Source of the DNA: Benincasa hispida
Taxonomy: Eukaryota; Streptophyta; Magnoliopsida; Cucurbitales; Cucurbitaceae
Assembly: GCF_009727055.1 (NCBI RefSeq)
Contig: NC_052353.1
Coordinates: 64,136,671-64,200,670, forward strand
Reading direction: 5' to 3'
DNA length: 64,000 nt
In this document: in pieces, positions 22,703-33,615 of the stretch
Layout: every line of letters begins with the position of its first letter
How positions within the stretch are numbered: position 1 is the stretch's first letter
Position numbers and translations under genes: made by a program
Notes under the pieces: model-generated
Told to the model about the DNA's origin: nothing
The model's database searches: none
What the model saw: only the letters and a program-made list of their open reading frames with translations

Positions 22703-24429
22703 ATGGCTAATAATAACGAGGCTTCTGCAGGGATTCAAAGGGAAAATGGGCCAGTGCAAGGCTCCATATTTCTTGCTACTGATCATGACATCCCAATGAG
22801 AGATTATACAGCGCTGGATTTTTACAACTTCTCACCAGGAATCTCAAGACCAATGGTTGAGGAGAATGTAAGCTTTGAAATCAAACCAATAACGCTACAG
22901 ATGATTCAGAATATGAGTTAATTTGGAGGATTACAAGGAGAAGACCCACATACGCATTTGACGAATTTTGTAGACATTTGCAGCGCATTCTTCATGTCTG
23001 ATGTGACTCAAGAAAGACTTAGGTTATATCTTTTCCCGTACACACTGCGAGATGAAGCAAAAATGTGGGCTCAGTCATTAGAGCCGAATGAGATCAAAGC
23101 ATGAGAACAGTTGGTTGATAGGTTCATGAACAGATTCTTCCCTCCAACCGTCAACGCAAAGAGACGGAGGGATGTGTTGAATTTGAGCAAAAGGGTTATG
23201 AAACCTTGAGCACCGCCTGGGTGCGATTGCAATAGTTAGTGAAGAGTTGTCCGCATATTGGGATTCCCGATAGTATTCTAATGGAAACCTTTTATAATGG
23301 CTTAGACCATTCAACGCAAGCAGTTGTCGATGCCTCCACAAAAGTAGGATTAATGAACAGATCATATACGGAAGCAAAGAATATCTTGGATCCCATCTCG
23401 CAACATTCTGATGAGTGGATTGATACTGGGCTTGAGGTAAGAGGTCTAGAATAAGAAAGAGTAGAAAGTGTCGATGTGTCAACTGATGCGATAAGCGTAC
23501 TGGTCAATCAAATGACCACAGTGACTTCACTTCTCCAGACGGTGGCTAATCAACAGAGAACTCTCTCTCAAGGATCAGCGTAAGTTCATGCGGTGACTCA
23601 TGTGGCCGCAATGAATTGCGTCCAATGTGGGGAGGGACATCTAGTAGAAGTCTGCCCATGGAATCAACAACCTATATATTCTGTCTATGATGAATCGTTT
23701 GGCAACATCTATAACCCTGGTTGGTGGGATCACCCAACTTCAAATTGGGACGGGAATCACAACCAGGGGAGCCATAGTTTCTATCAGAACAGTTATCAAG
23801 GGGATAGAGGCAACCCTTCGGTCTTCATTACTCTGGACTGTAACCCAGGTAATTCTCAAGGTATACCACCCCGAGACCAACCATTCTTATATGATACATC
23901 TTGTAGCACCTTGTCTCTGGAATCATCGTTAAAACATTACATTGAAAAGAGCGAGACAATGAGACAATCGCAAGCTGACTCCCTTAAAGAACTGGAAGAG
24001 CAGATAGATCAATTTACGAGGGAATTAAAGAAGAATGCGCCTGGTATGCGGCACAGCAACTCAGAAGCATCGAAGGAGCGAGGTAAAGAACAATGTCACG
24101 CAGTAATATTGAGAAGTGGCAGAACAACAGCCCCTATGCCATTAGTACCAGATGCGACAACACTAATAGATTTGACTGTTAATGATGATCAATCAACTAA
24201 TAGTGGAAAAATTACCAGTTCAGAAGCAAGTTCACCTACAAAAGATGAAGCTTCTCAAGACTTGAATTCTCAATCAACGCAATCTCCAGATAATGAAACA
24301 CAGCAAGAACAGGACCTCAGTAAGCAACCAACTAAACAAGGAGAAAGGCGGGATCCTCCACCGTTCCCGTCCAGGCTGAAGAAGAAAGATTATAGAAAAC
24401 AATTTCAGAGGTTTCTAGATGTCCTCTGA
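22703..24429 (+). pseudogene. Gypsy E gag (broken)
   Basis: Gag is the RNA-packaging structural protein. The first frame (22703-22921) ends VSFEIKPITLQMIQNMS. After the stop it continues FGGLQGEDPHTHLTNFVDIC and RLYLFPYTLRDEAKMWAQSL, the retrotransposon gag core. A TGA at 23102 stands where TGG is expected (before EQLVDRFMNRFFPP). Another frameshift follows near 23200. The C-terminal frame from 23593 has a zinc knuckle CVQCGEGHLVEVCP (about 23617-23658) and a Q/S-rich tail ending RLKKKDYRKQFQRFLDVL at 24429. Multiple lesions make it a pseudogene. Confidence 0.9.
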
Positions 24430-24471
24430 TAGCTACACATTAACATTCTCTTAATAGAAGCACTAGAGCAA

Positions 24472-25179
24472 ATGCCGAGTTATGTAAAATTTCTCAAGGA
24501 TATCCTAGCCAATAAAAGAAAGATTGGGGAAAATGAAATAGTTACGTTAACATATGAATGCAACGCGTTGTTTCAAAACAATATCCCTACTAAAATGAAG
24601 GACCCTGAGAGTTTTACATTTTCCTGCACGATAGGAAGGAAGATGGTCGGGAACGTGCTGTGCGATTTAGAGACAAGTATAAATCTAATGCCCTTGTTGA
24701 TTTTTTGGAAGCTGGATATCGACAACGCAAGACCAACCACTATCACATTATAGTTGGTCGATAGATAAATAAAGCATCCTGAGGGCAAGATAGAAAATGT
24801 GCTCGTGCAAGTGGACAAGGTTATATTTTCGATAGATTTTTTCATATTGGATTATGAAGCTGACAGAGAAGTCCCTATCATCCTGGGTCGACCATTTCTC
24901 GCAACAGGGCGAGCATTGATCGATGTGCAGAAAGGAGAATTGACCATCAGGGTCGATGATCAGGAAGTGAAATTCAACATGTTCAATGCGTTAAAGTACC
25001 CAGGTGACATGGAAAACTGCCAATATATTGAGGAACTACGAGAAGAACGTTGGCACGAACCCCTGAAGAAGCTGGAGGAAGATGATTTTGAAACTGGCGT
25101 AATATTGGAGGAGGACAGCGTTGCGATTCTTGTGGAATCGAATTTTGAACTGCTCAAGTTATCTGAACAGACATCATAA
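24472..25179 (+). pseudogene. Gypsy E aspartic protease (broken)
   Basis: The frame reads MPSYVKFLKDILANKRK, then a protease fold. The active site reads C-D-L-E-T-S-I-N-L-M-P (24661-24693), where D-L-G-A is usual, so the catalytic triplet is lost. A stop at 24751 and a further stop precede the frame 24799-25179, which has VPIILGRPFLATGRALIDV, the second conserved protease block. A linker rich in acidic residues leads to the RT frame. Confidence 0.9.
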
Positions 25180-25194
25180 TGCATTAAGCCATCT

Positions 25195-26868
25195 TTGGAA
25201 GAGCCACCTGTACTAGAGTTAAAGTCGTTGCCCGTGCACCTTAAGTATGCTTACTTAGGAAGTAACAACACATTACTAGTTATCATTTCCGCATCACTAA
25301 GTAAGGAGAAAGAAGATGTGCTCATACAGATCCTAAGAAATAACAAAAAAGCCTTAGGATGGACCTTGGTGGACATTCGAGGAATCAGCCCCTCGTATTG
25401 TATGCACAAGATTCGTCTAGAAGAAGGAAAGACAGGATCGGTAGAAAGGCAACACTGCTTTAACCCGACTATGAGGGAGGTCGTAAAGAAGGAAATAGTG
25501 AAGTGGCTGGACGCAGGAGTCATCTAACCGATATCTGATAGCAGTTGGTTGAGCCCAATATAGTGTGTTCCAAAGAAAGGGGGGATGACAGTTGTCACTA
25601 ATGACAAGAATGAATTAATTCCCACAAGAATGAATTATCGCAAGTTAAACTTGGCCACTAAAAAGGACCATTTTCCACTCTCGTTCATTGATCAGATGCT
25701 AGACAGACTTGCGAGGAATGAATTTTTCTGTTTTCTTGACAGCTATTTAGGGTACAATCAAATAGCAATTGCGCCAGAAGATCAGGTTAAAACAACATTC
25801 ACGTGCCCATTTGGTACGTTTGCATTTCGACGCATGCCATTTGGACTCTGCAATGCACCAGACACTTTCCAACGATGCATGATGGCAATATTCTCAGATT
25901 ACTTGGAGGAGTCAATCGAGGTATTCATGGATGATTTTTCAGTCTTCGGCAATAATTACGACTCCTGTCTATCTAACCTTGAAAAGGTCTTGAAGAGATG
26001 CGTGGCAAAAAATCTTGTTTTGAACTGGGAAAAATGCCACTTTATAGTGGAAGAAGAAATAGTTCTGGGTCACAAAATCTCTAAAGCAGGATTGGAAGTT
26101 GATCAGGCAAAAATTGACGCAATTTCCAAATTACCCCCACCAGTGAACGTGAAAACACTTAGGAGCTTTCTGGGACACACTGGGTTTTATAGAAGATTTA
26201 TTCGTAACTTCTCCCACATCGCAAGGCCCCTAAGTGCGCTCCTTGAAGCTGACCGAGAATATAACTTTGATGACGTGTGCACTAAAGCATTCAACACATT
26301 GAAAGATGCGCTCATCACCGCACCCATTCTGGTGGCACCAAACTAGACACAACCATTTGCATTGATGTGTGACGCGAGCGGATATGCTATGGGCACAGTG
26401 TTAAGTCAACGCAGGGACAAGGTATTGCATCCTATTTATTATGCGAGTAAAACATTGAATGATGCGCAGGAGAACTATACAACCACAAAGAGGGAAATTC
26501 TCGCAATGGTATTTGCACTGGAGAAATTCCGACAATACTTAATCGGAACAAACGTTGTGGTGTATACGGATCACTCTGCGATTAAGTACTTGATGACAAA
26601 GAAGGATGCAAAACCAAGGCTTATACGGTGGGTGTTGCTACTGCAAGAGTTTGATCTAAACATCAAAGACCGGAAGGGCACCGAGAATCAAGTCGTGGAT
26701 CATTTTTCAAGACTGGAGAATTGCGAGGTTCAAGATAATGAAAAAGATATTGAAGAAAGATTCCCTGATGAGTTGCTGATGTCAGTAGGCATTAATGTTC
26801 CTTGGTATGCGGACATCGGGAATTTTATTGTTTGTGGTCAACTACCAGAAGAAGAAGCTAAGACATGA
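25195..26868 (+). pseudogene. Gypsy E reverse transcriptase and RNase H (broken)
   Basis: RT blocks read in order are KKEIVKWLDAGVI, stop, PISDSSWLSPI, stop (TAG 25561), CVPKKGGMTVV, YRKLN, FCFLDSYLGYNQIAIAPED, FAFRRMPFGLCNAPDTFQRC and the catalytic FMDD (25924-25935). Connection and RNase H follow: SFLGHTGFYRRFIRNFS, then [15 protein letters not shown] after a TAG at 26344 that stands where TGG is usual, and [10 protein letters not shown]. 25585-26346 is an uninterrupted 253-codon stretch, the longest ORF in the window. The lesions prevent a full polyprotein. Confidence 0.93.
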
Positions 26869-27890
26869 TGTCAAATTTTATTTCTGGGACGACCCATCCC
26901 TATATCGACTTAGTCCTGATCATATATTACGTCGATGCGTCCCTGAGCACGAAGTCAAGCACATCCTAGAGCTTTGTCATGAGTCTCCATATGGAACACA
27001 CTTTGGGGGGCAGCGGACTGCCGCAAAGGTCATACAGTGTGCCTATTTCTAGCCAAAAATGTTCAAGGATGCCCCAGCCCACGTTGTGTAATGCGACAGA
27101 TGTCAGAGAACAAGGAATATGTCAAAGAGAAATGAAATGCCATTGACATCAATCTTAGAAGTGGAATTAGTTGATGTTTGGGGAATTGACTTCATGGGCC
27201 CGTTTCCACCATCAGAAGGTCATCACTATATTTTGGTTGTGGTTGATTACGTATCAAAATGGGTTGAGGCTATCGAATGTGCAAAGAATGATGCGACCAC
27301 AGTGGCGAAGTTTCTTAAGAAGAATATTTTTGCTCGATATGGGACGCCATGAGCCTTGATCAGCGATGAGGGCTCTCATTTTATTAACTGCATAATTGTC
27401 AACCTGTTCACTAAATTTAATGTCAGCCATCGAGTTGCAACTGCTTATCACCCACAGACTAATGGGCAGGCAAAGATTTCTAACTGAGAGATCAAAACTA
27501 TCCTGGAGAAGGTAGTCAATACTTCCAAGAAGGATTAGTCACCCAAGCTCGATGAAGCATTGTGGGAATACAAGACCACCTATAAAACACCAATTGGCAT
27601 GTCCCCGTATGCCCTGGTCTTTGGAAAGGCTTGTCATCTGCCACTCGAGTTGGAATATAAGGCGATGTGGGCATGCAAGAAGCTGCAGTTTGATTTAGCA
27701 AGTGCGGGGAAAGTCCGGAAGCTACAATTCAATTAGTTGGTCGAATGGCGAAGGGACGCCTATGAAAATGCCAAGATCTATAAGGAAAAAACCAAGAAGT
27801 TGCAAGATGACTGCATAAATGATCGGACATTCACCGAAGGTCAACAGGTACTACTATTTAACGCTCGAAAAACTAAGAAGTAGTACTAAG
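26869..27890 (+). pseudogene. Gypsy E integrase (broken)
   Basis: Integrase inserts the cDNA into the genome. After a frameshift near 26850 the N-terminal zinc-binding part (ILELCHESPYGTHFGG...CDRC) and the catalytic core ([41 protein letters not shown]) can be read, so the D,D,E residues are present. The C-terminal part ([41 protein letters not shown]) follows. In-frame stops at 27350, 27485, 27536 and 27734 all fit C->T or G->A changes. The sequence ends abruptly at about 27890. Confidence 0.92.
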
Positions 27891-29145
27891 GACATTGCTC
27901 CTTTACTGTAGATCCCAGGGCTTCTGAATTGCTGGGCAACGTTCCCGGTGCTCGATTCTCAGCTTAGAGGCCAGCTGGCCTACTTGGATCTCCAGACTCC
28001 TTATTGAAGACGCATGCGCTTGCATCACTGCATCGTTTTTATCCATGTATTGCTTCAGTAGTGTCTCCAATGAGCTTCCTGAGGTGTTTAATGATGATGA
28101 CTGTTGGCTGTGTCGTTGCCTTGGTTGCCTTTAATTGTGGTGAAAAGAAGGATTCCCTCTACTGCCCCCTTGATGGTTAACTGCCCCCCCTTGGTTGGGA
28201 TTGCCTCCCCAACCAAAGTTAGGATGGCTCCTCCAACCCGGATTATAGGTGTTGCTAAAGGGGTTGTTCTAGATGGCGCATACTTACTGAAGAGTCAATG
28301 GGCACATGTCAGCTCCGTGGGCCCCTCCACAATTAACGCAACTAATTACAGTCACTTGAGCCGGTGCAGTAGGTTGCGCTAATTGTTGAGCAATGGCTCC
28401 TTGGTTAATTGCCATTGACTGAAGGATCGAGGTCACCGTGGCCCTCTGAGCGGCCAACACGGTCATTGTCTCTGAAAGGACAATGGCTGTTTCATTTTTC
28501 CTTCTCTCGGCACCTCGACCTCCATATCCATCATTGATCTAGTCATCCATATTCCGCGAGATGTGGTCGAGGATGATTTTAGCCTTTGTGTATGTTTTAT
28601 CCATAAAACCTCCTGCCGTGGAGGCATCAGCAACAGCCTGCGTTGCTCAGTTCAGGCTGTTACAAAAAGTTTCCATCAAGACAAAATCGGGGATCCCGAT
28701 ATGCAGGCATTTTTTCACCAATCTCCTAAATCACAACCAGGCGGTGCTTAGGGTCTCATTCTTCATCTGCTCGAAGTTCAGCACATCCTTTCGTCGCCTT
28801 GCATTGACGGCAAGGGAAGAACTCTTCATGAACTGCTCCACCAGTTCGGTCCCATGGTTATCTGCATTTGCTTCCAGTGAGTGAGAGCACCCTCTTAGCC
28901 TCAACCCTCAAGGTGTAAGGAAACAGATACATCTTATACTCTGGGTTACGCCAGTAAGGAAAAGTTGTCGCACATTTCGACAAAGCTGGTCAAATGGGCG
29001 TGTGGGTCTTCACCTTGTAGACCCCCAAACTGCTCGGCATTTTGAATCATTTACAGCATGACCGACTTAATCTCAAACCGCACATTTTCCTCCACAGTAG
29101 GCCTCCAGATTCCAGGCAAAAAATCATATAAATTGGATGCCACAT
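27891..29145 (-). pseudogene. Second gypsy gag fragment, inverted inside gypsy E
   Basis: Read on the minus strand from 29145 down, the frames give FLPGIWRPTVEENVRFEIK, then FGGLQGEDPHAHLTSFVE, a gag core broken by frameshifts, and a zinc knuckle in CVNCGGAHGADMCP (28284-28466 frame). A C-terminal block resembling QVGQLASxL follows near 27970. This is an Athila-type gag related to gypsy E's own but too diverged to be a recent copy: the knuckles and linkers differ. Its N-terminus abuts the truncated 3' LTR and its C-terminus abuts gypsy E's integrase. Confidence 0.85.
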
Positions 29146-30557
29146 AATTCTTACAACTAACCATTGTGCAGATTTGACGGTCTGATTGCATAACAGAAGG
29201 AATATTTATTCCTCCATCTTCGAAATTTCCATAACAAAAAGTGGGATCCACAAGCTAAGAGTCAAAGCTTTTCACCTATAAATACCCCCATAGAATTCAG
29301 AGAAAGATATACTTGATACGAGTATAATTGATACGAGGGCTAATTGCTGCTAAATTACGGAGAGAAAAGGCTGAGCTGAGTACTGAACGGAAGAAATCCA
29401 GAAAGAAGAGAGATAAGGCCGAGAGGTGAGTCTCAGTGCTATTCTGCCAGATCCCCACTGTGAAGCTCTATACTCAGATCCCTGCTACCGGTTGAGCAAG
29501 CTTGAGAGGGAAGCTCATCCGTCCGTACGATCCATCCACATTGGCAAGCAAATCTCCATCCAGATCGGCGCCAAGACGTTGGCGTTTATTTGTATTTGTT
29601 TCTAACTCTATTCATCACTGTATTTCATCTTCTTAATCTCTTCATTCATAAATTATGTATCAGACGCTGAATAGAAATATTGAATGTCTCGATCGATTTC
29701 ATATCCCCTTCTCTGTCTATTTCTGTTCCTCCGTTTATCGATTTTTTTCATAAAGTCTTCTTAATCCCTTGGTAATTAATATGAATTAAACAAGTAACTT
29801 ACTCTGTGCTAAAGAAATAAGAACGTTTAGCTAAAGCATGCTAGACGGCATCTTCACCTGTGAGAGCAGAAGTGAAGATGCCATTCTGATCTGTCGAGAG
29901 AAGGTTAGAAGAATGTGTTAACTAAAGTAAGAAGTACTTCCAAGGATGGAAGCAACCTTGCGTTCATTACGTTTGTCCCTGTTTCACCACATAAATGTGG
30001 GAACGTGGCCGATTACCGAGAGGTGTACGTCAAGGGAAATGCAGAACCATATTTATGCCTATAACGCAATTAAAGAACTCGCGATGTTTATACTAATTAT
30101 CTTTTCTCTTTCTGTTTCACACATAAGACTTGTCACCGCATTACATGATCTTTGCATAATCTTCACAGCCAACCTTGACCTCAGTATCTTGTATCATGAA
30201 ACCTGTATCTTTTATCATCTTAGCTTAAATTTACTTTAACGCAATTTATTTTATTATCGCATCTTTACCGCTTTACTTTACTTTATCGCATGTTTATATT
30301 CTTGTACACAAGAATTTTTATTAATTAAAAACCTCTGGTCGCATGTATCACAAGCATAACGCAATAACCTCACACCGAGAAACTTGCGGTGAAATTATAC
30401 CTGGTTTCAACGCAAGGAAACTTGTGACAACGCACAGCATACTAAAAGAACATTGTTAATTAACGCATATCTAGAAGTAGTATCACATGGATTTGTACCT
30501 TGCTTGCATCATTTGCATCCATGCGTTGTGTGACATAAGAACAATTTCTAAGTAACA
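29146..30557 (+). mobile_element. Gypsy E 3' LTR, 5'-truncated
   Basis: It is colinear with 21049-22483 and differs by scattered substitutions and a small deletion near 30370. The first ~340 bp of the LTR are missing, replaced by the inverted gag. It ends ...AAGTAACA at 30557, after which copia B coding sequence resumes with atcgc. A TATA box copy lies at 29277-29284. Confidence 0.88.
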
Positions 30558-31430
30558 ATCGCAAGAACAAATGGTTAGCCCTATCTCAGGCATCGTACAT
30601 TGATCAAATGTTGATCAGGTACAGGATGCAGGATTCCAAGAGGGGTTTGTTACTCTTCAAGCATGGAATCATTTTGTCTAAGGATCAATTTCCTAAGACA
30701 CCTCAAGAGGTTGAGGAGATGAGATGGATTCCCTATGTTTACTGTAGAAAGCTTGATGTATGCAATATTATGTACCAAACCCGACATTTACTATGCAGTA
30801 GGGATTGTCAATCGGTATCAGTCCAATCGAGGATTTGATCACTGGATAGCGGTCAAGAAAATCCTCAAGTATCTTCGGAGAACGAGGGACTACACGCTTG
30901 TGTATGGAGATAAGGATCTGATCCTTACAGGATACACAAACTCTGACTTTTAGGCCGATAGAGATTCTCTCAAATCGACATCGGGGTCAGTGTTCACTCT
31001 GAATGGAGGGACTGTAGTATGGTGAAGCATCAAGTAAGAATGCCTCGCGGATTCCACTATGGAAGCCGAATACGTAACCGCTTGTGAAGCAGCTAAGGAA
31101 GATGTTTGGCTGAGGAAATTCCTTTCAAATTTGGAAGTTTTTCCAAATATGGATTTGCCTATCACACTGTATTGTGATAATAGCGGGGTTGTGGCAAATT
31201 CAAAGGAGCCTCAGAGTCATCGTCGGGGTAAGCACATCGAATGAAAATATCACCTGATCAGAGAGAATGTGCATCACGGTGATGTGATAGTCACAAAGAT
31301 CGCATCGGAGCACAACGTTGTTTATCCATTTACAAAGGCCCTCACGGCTAAAGTGTTTGAGGGTCACCTGGAGAGCTTGGGTCTGCAAGACATGTGGCAT
31401 CTTGTCTAAAGCAAGTGGAAGATGATATTG
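30558..31430 (+). pseudogene. Copia B RT end and RNase H (broken)
   Basis: This continues the copia pol interrupted at about 20700. Blocks are RKNKWLALSQASYIDQML, LSKDQFPKTPQEVEEMRWIP, then with frameshifts LRRTRDYTLVYGDKDLILTG, STSGSVFTLNGG, MEAEYVTACEAAKEDVWLRK, YCDNSGVVANSKEPQSHRRG, KHIE and the AKVFEGHLESLG tail. Stops after NSDF, after VVW, after SIK and after KHIE all sit where CAG, CGA, CAA and CGA codons are expected. Colinearity with copia A's pol (16741-17600) is complete. Confidence 0.9.
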
Positions 31431-31502
31431 GGGTATGCCCTAGTTTATTGTATATTGTACATTTTTATATTGTATTGTACATTAGTCTCTCGAGTCATTA
31501 GG

Positions 31503-31514
31503 AAAAGTGGGAGA
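31503..31514 (+). promoter_or_regulatory. Copia B polypurine tract
   Basis: AAAAGTGGGAGA sits one base before the TGTTGGG LTR start at 31516, the expected plus-strand primer site. Confidence 0.7.
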
Positions 31515-31515
31515 T

Positions 31516-33615
31516 TGTTGGGATTGGTGTCTTAATTCTCTCGGAGTCTCGTTATTTTGTAAAGATACACATGAACAAAATAAATGATATTTAATTCTGG
31601 CATTTACTCATATCCAATAAACAAAGCTCCTTGGTTATCTTATGTGAAGTTAAGCATGTATATGTGATATACAAATGGATCATGCCTTAAGTGGTAACCT
31701 AAATAGGTCTGTAGTATAAGGATTAAGGTGGGATACCTAATCCTGGTGACACTACGAATATGACCCGCTTTGTAGAGGTTTGCAAGTATTGTAAACTACT
31801 ACAAATGGTAGATCCTGACCATTCATGTGGAGACGTGTGAGTAGAAGTGTCCTATACAAAGAGTTTGTATAAGACCTAGACCACGAGATGATTAGACTCT
31901 ATATATAACACCTTTGATACTAGAGACTTGCATCTCACCTAAATGACCATAGATGACACGACCTCAATCCTGAGTGTTTTGGGAACTACTGCCTTTGAGG
32001 GCGGTTCTTTGATTAGTATGAGTGAGAATGGCCAGATTTCTAACTCAACATGCCTATCTTTTTGTGGACTTGTCTGATCTGGAAGCTAGGAACTCAATCC
32101 ACAAGATGGAATTCACTCATTTCTCGAAGCAAAAATAAGTAGAGAGATTGCTCCCTTAAGGGCTTATTACGGGGCTTGAACATAATGGCCACAGCTTCTC
32201 TTTGGAAGAGAGGACTCAGTCATGGTAGCACTATGACTTATGTTCATTAGAGAGATCAGTGGTACTTAAGAAGTTAGATGTAACTACAGGGGCATAACGG
32301 TTATTGGCCCAGTTGTACTTACGAGAGATCTGTGAAAGGTTGTCGCGCTCTTGATTGGTTAAGATGGACACATAATATATCTGTGGTAAGAAGGGTTTAG
32401 TTGTCGGTCTTTAGTGGAGTTCCTGGAAATTAACGGATGGTGGATCCCGTGACTAAAATGTTTAGTCAGTTATTCACGTACCGTTGGAGTTTCAAGCTAC
32501 AGGTTCATAAGGGCCCCTTGGTAGCTCAATGGATTCAGTTGAAGATCAGTTCTTGGTGTTGATTTGAAGTGTTCAAATTGACAAGAGGTATTTTGATTAT
32601 ATATGATATAATCGTATGATGTATGAAATACATCTAGTGGAGAATCAATGTAAATGAGATTTATATTAAGTACCATAGAATAGAAAAAGAACTATGGTTT
32701 CTATGTTTCATGAGATGAAATATTAAGACTATAGGTTATAAATATAATATGATAAGTTGGTTATCATTTATATTTATAATAATAATAATTATTGGATAAC
32801 TAAATCTTTTTCTTTAATAACCAATTGAGTGGGTGGTTATTAGTGGTTCATGGTAACCGTGAGATAAAAGAAAAATTATTTTCCTAATTTTAGTAAGTTT
32901 TTTGGGAAAAATGCTTTATTTTTTCTCTCTCGAAAAAAAGAAACTCATGGAAGCTTGTTATGTAAATACAGATTTACTAAGCGACAGCTTAAGTGAAGTA
33001 AACGATCGTGTAGTGTTTTGTAGGAGACAGACACTGAGCTAAACGATGAGTTAAACGATCGCTTAGATTTTACTAGACGATCGCTTAGCTTCAACTAAAT
33101 GATTGGGCATCGACCTATACGATAGGTTTCTATCTTCTCCCACTTGCCTAATCGTGTACACGATTGTTCATTCCTCCTTCATCTGCCTCATTTCAAGTCC
33201 AAATAGAGCCCACTCTTTGGATTCTCACACCGAGAATACCAAGGTAACCTTCTTGGTAATGTCTTACTCAACTTGACACTGTTGAGGTTCTATGGAGGTC
33301 GTTCGTGTTTTTGCTGGAGTGTTGTAACCAAGGCGATCGTAGAGGATGAGTATGCGGTGTTCATGCTGCGGAGCGGTCGTGTTGTTCGAGCGTTCAAGGT
33401 TGCTATGTTCGAGCGTGTAAGGAGCGTGGAGACGAGTCTATAAATGTTTGTAGCTTTCGCCTTGTTCATTTGTAGTTATCATGCTGTAATTTCTATATTG
33501 ATTGTATAACCTCATGTTTTTATTTCGACTGTAATTTGTAATATTCAATCATGATTGTAATTTGAAATGATCTATTTTTCACTGCTCATGGAAATCTCGA
33601 GTTTGATTTCCTTCA
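31516..33615 (+). mobile_element. Copia B 3' LTR, complete
   Basis: About 2.1 kb from TGTTGGGATT to CCTTCA. The first part matches the 5' copy at 18408. The 3' third (32990-33170) has repeated 'aacgatcg' and 'gacgatcgcttag' motifs, and 33215-33250 has the 'ttctcacaccgagaatacc' block shared with other LTRs here. It is followed by cccaa, the second target-duplication copy. Confidence 0.85.

Larger units (their letters stand above)
20709..30557 (+). mobile_element. Gypsy E (Athila/Tat type), nested in copia B
   Basis: It has a 5' LTR (20709-22483), a tRNA-Asp primer site, gag, protease, RT-RNase H, integrase, an inverted foreign gag segment and a 5'-truncated 3' LTR (29146-30557). It sits inside copia B's RT-RNase H region: copia coding sequence stops just before it and resumes right after it. 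A clean target duplication is not visible, so the left terminus may be a few bases off. The domain order PR-RT-RH-INT and the primer site fit the Athila/Tat group. Confidence 0.85.
18408..33615 (+). mobile_element. Copia B, nested in copia A's LTR
   Basis: The outer ends are TGTTGGGATT at 18408 and ...CCTTCA at 33615, flanked by cccat (18403-18407) and cccaa (33616-33620). The two LTR starts (18408 and 31516) match closely over several hundred bases. Inside, pol is split at about 20700/30558 by gypsy E. Gag, protease and most of integrase are missing from the left half. Confidence 0.85.

Noticed and set aside
27900..28400. Plus-strand open frame at 28104-28382 as a gene after integrase.
   Set aside because: It is the antisense shadow of the inverted gag: the minus strand reads the zinc knuckle at the same place.
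21844..30239. The same 97-residue open frame appears at 21844-22137 and 29946-30239.
   Set aside because: Both lie at the same place in the two LTRs of gypsy E. Conservation reflects LTR duplication, not a selected gene.
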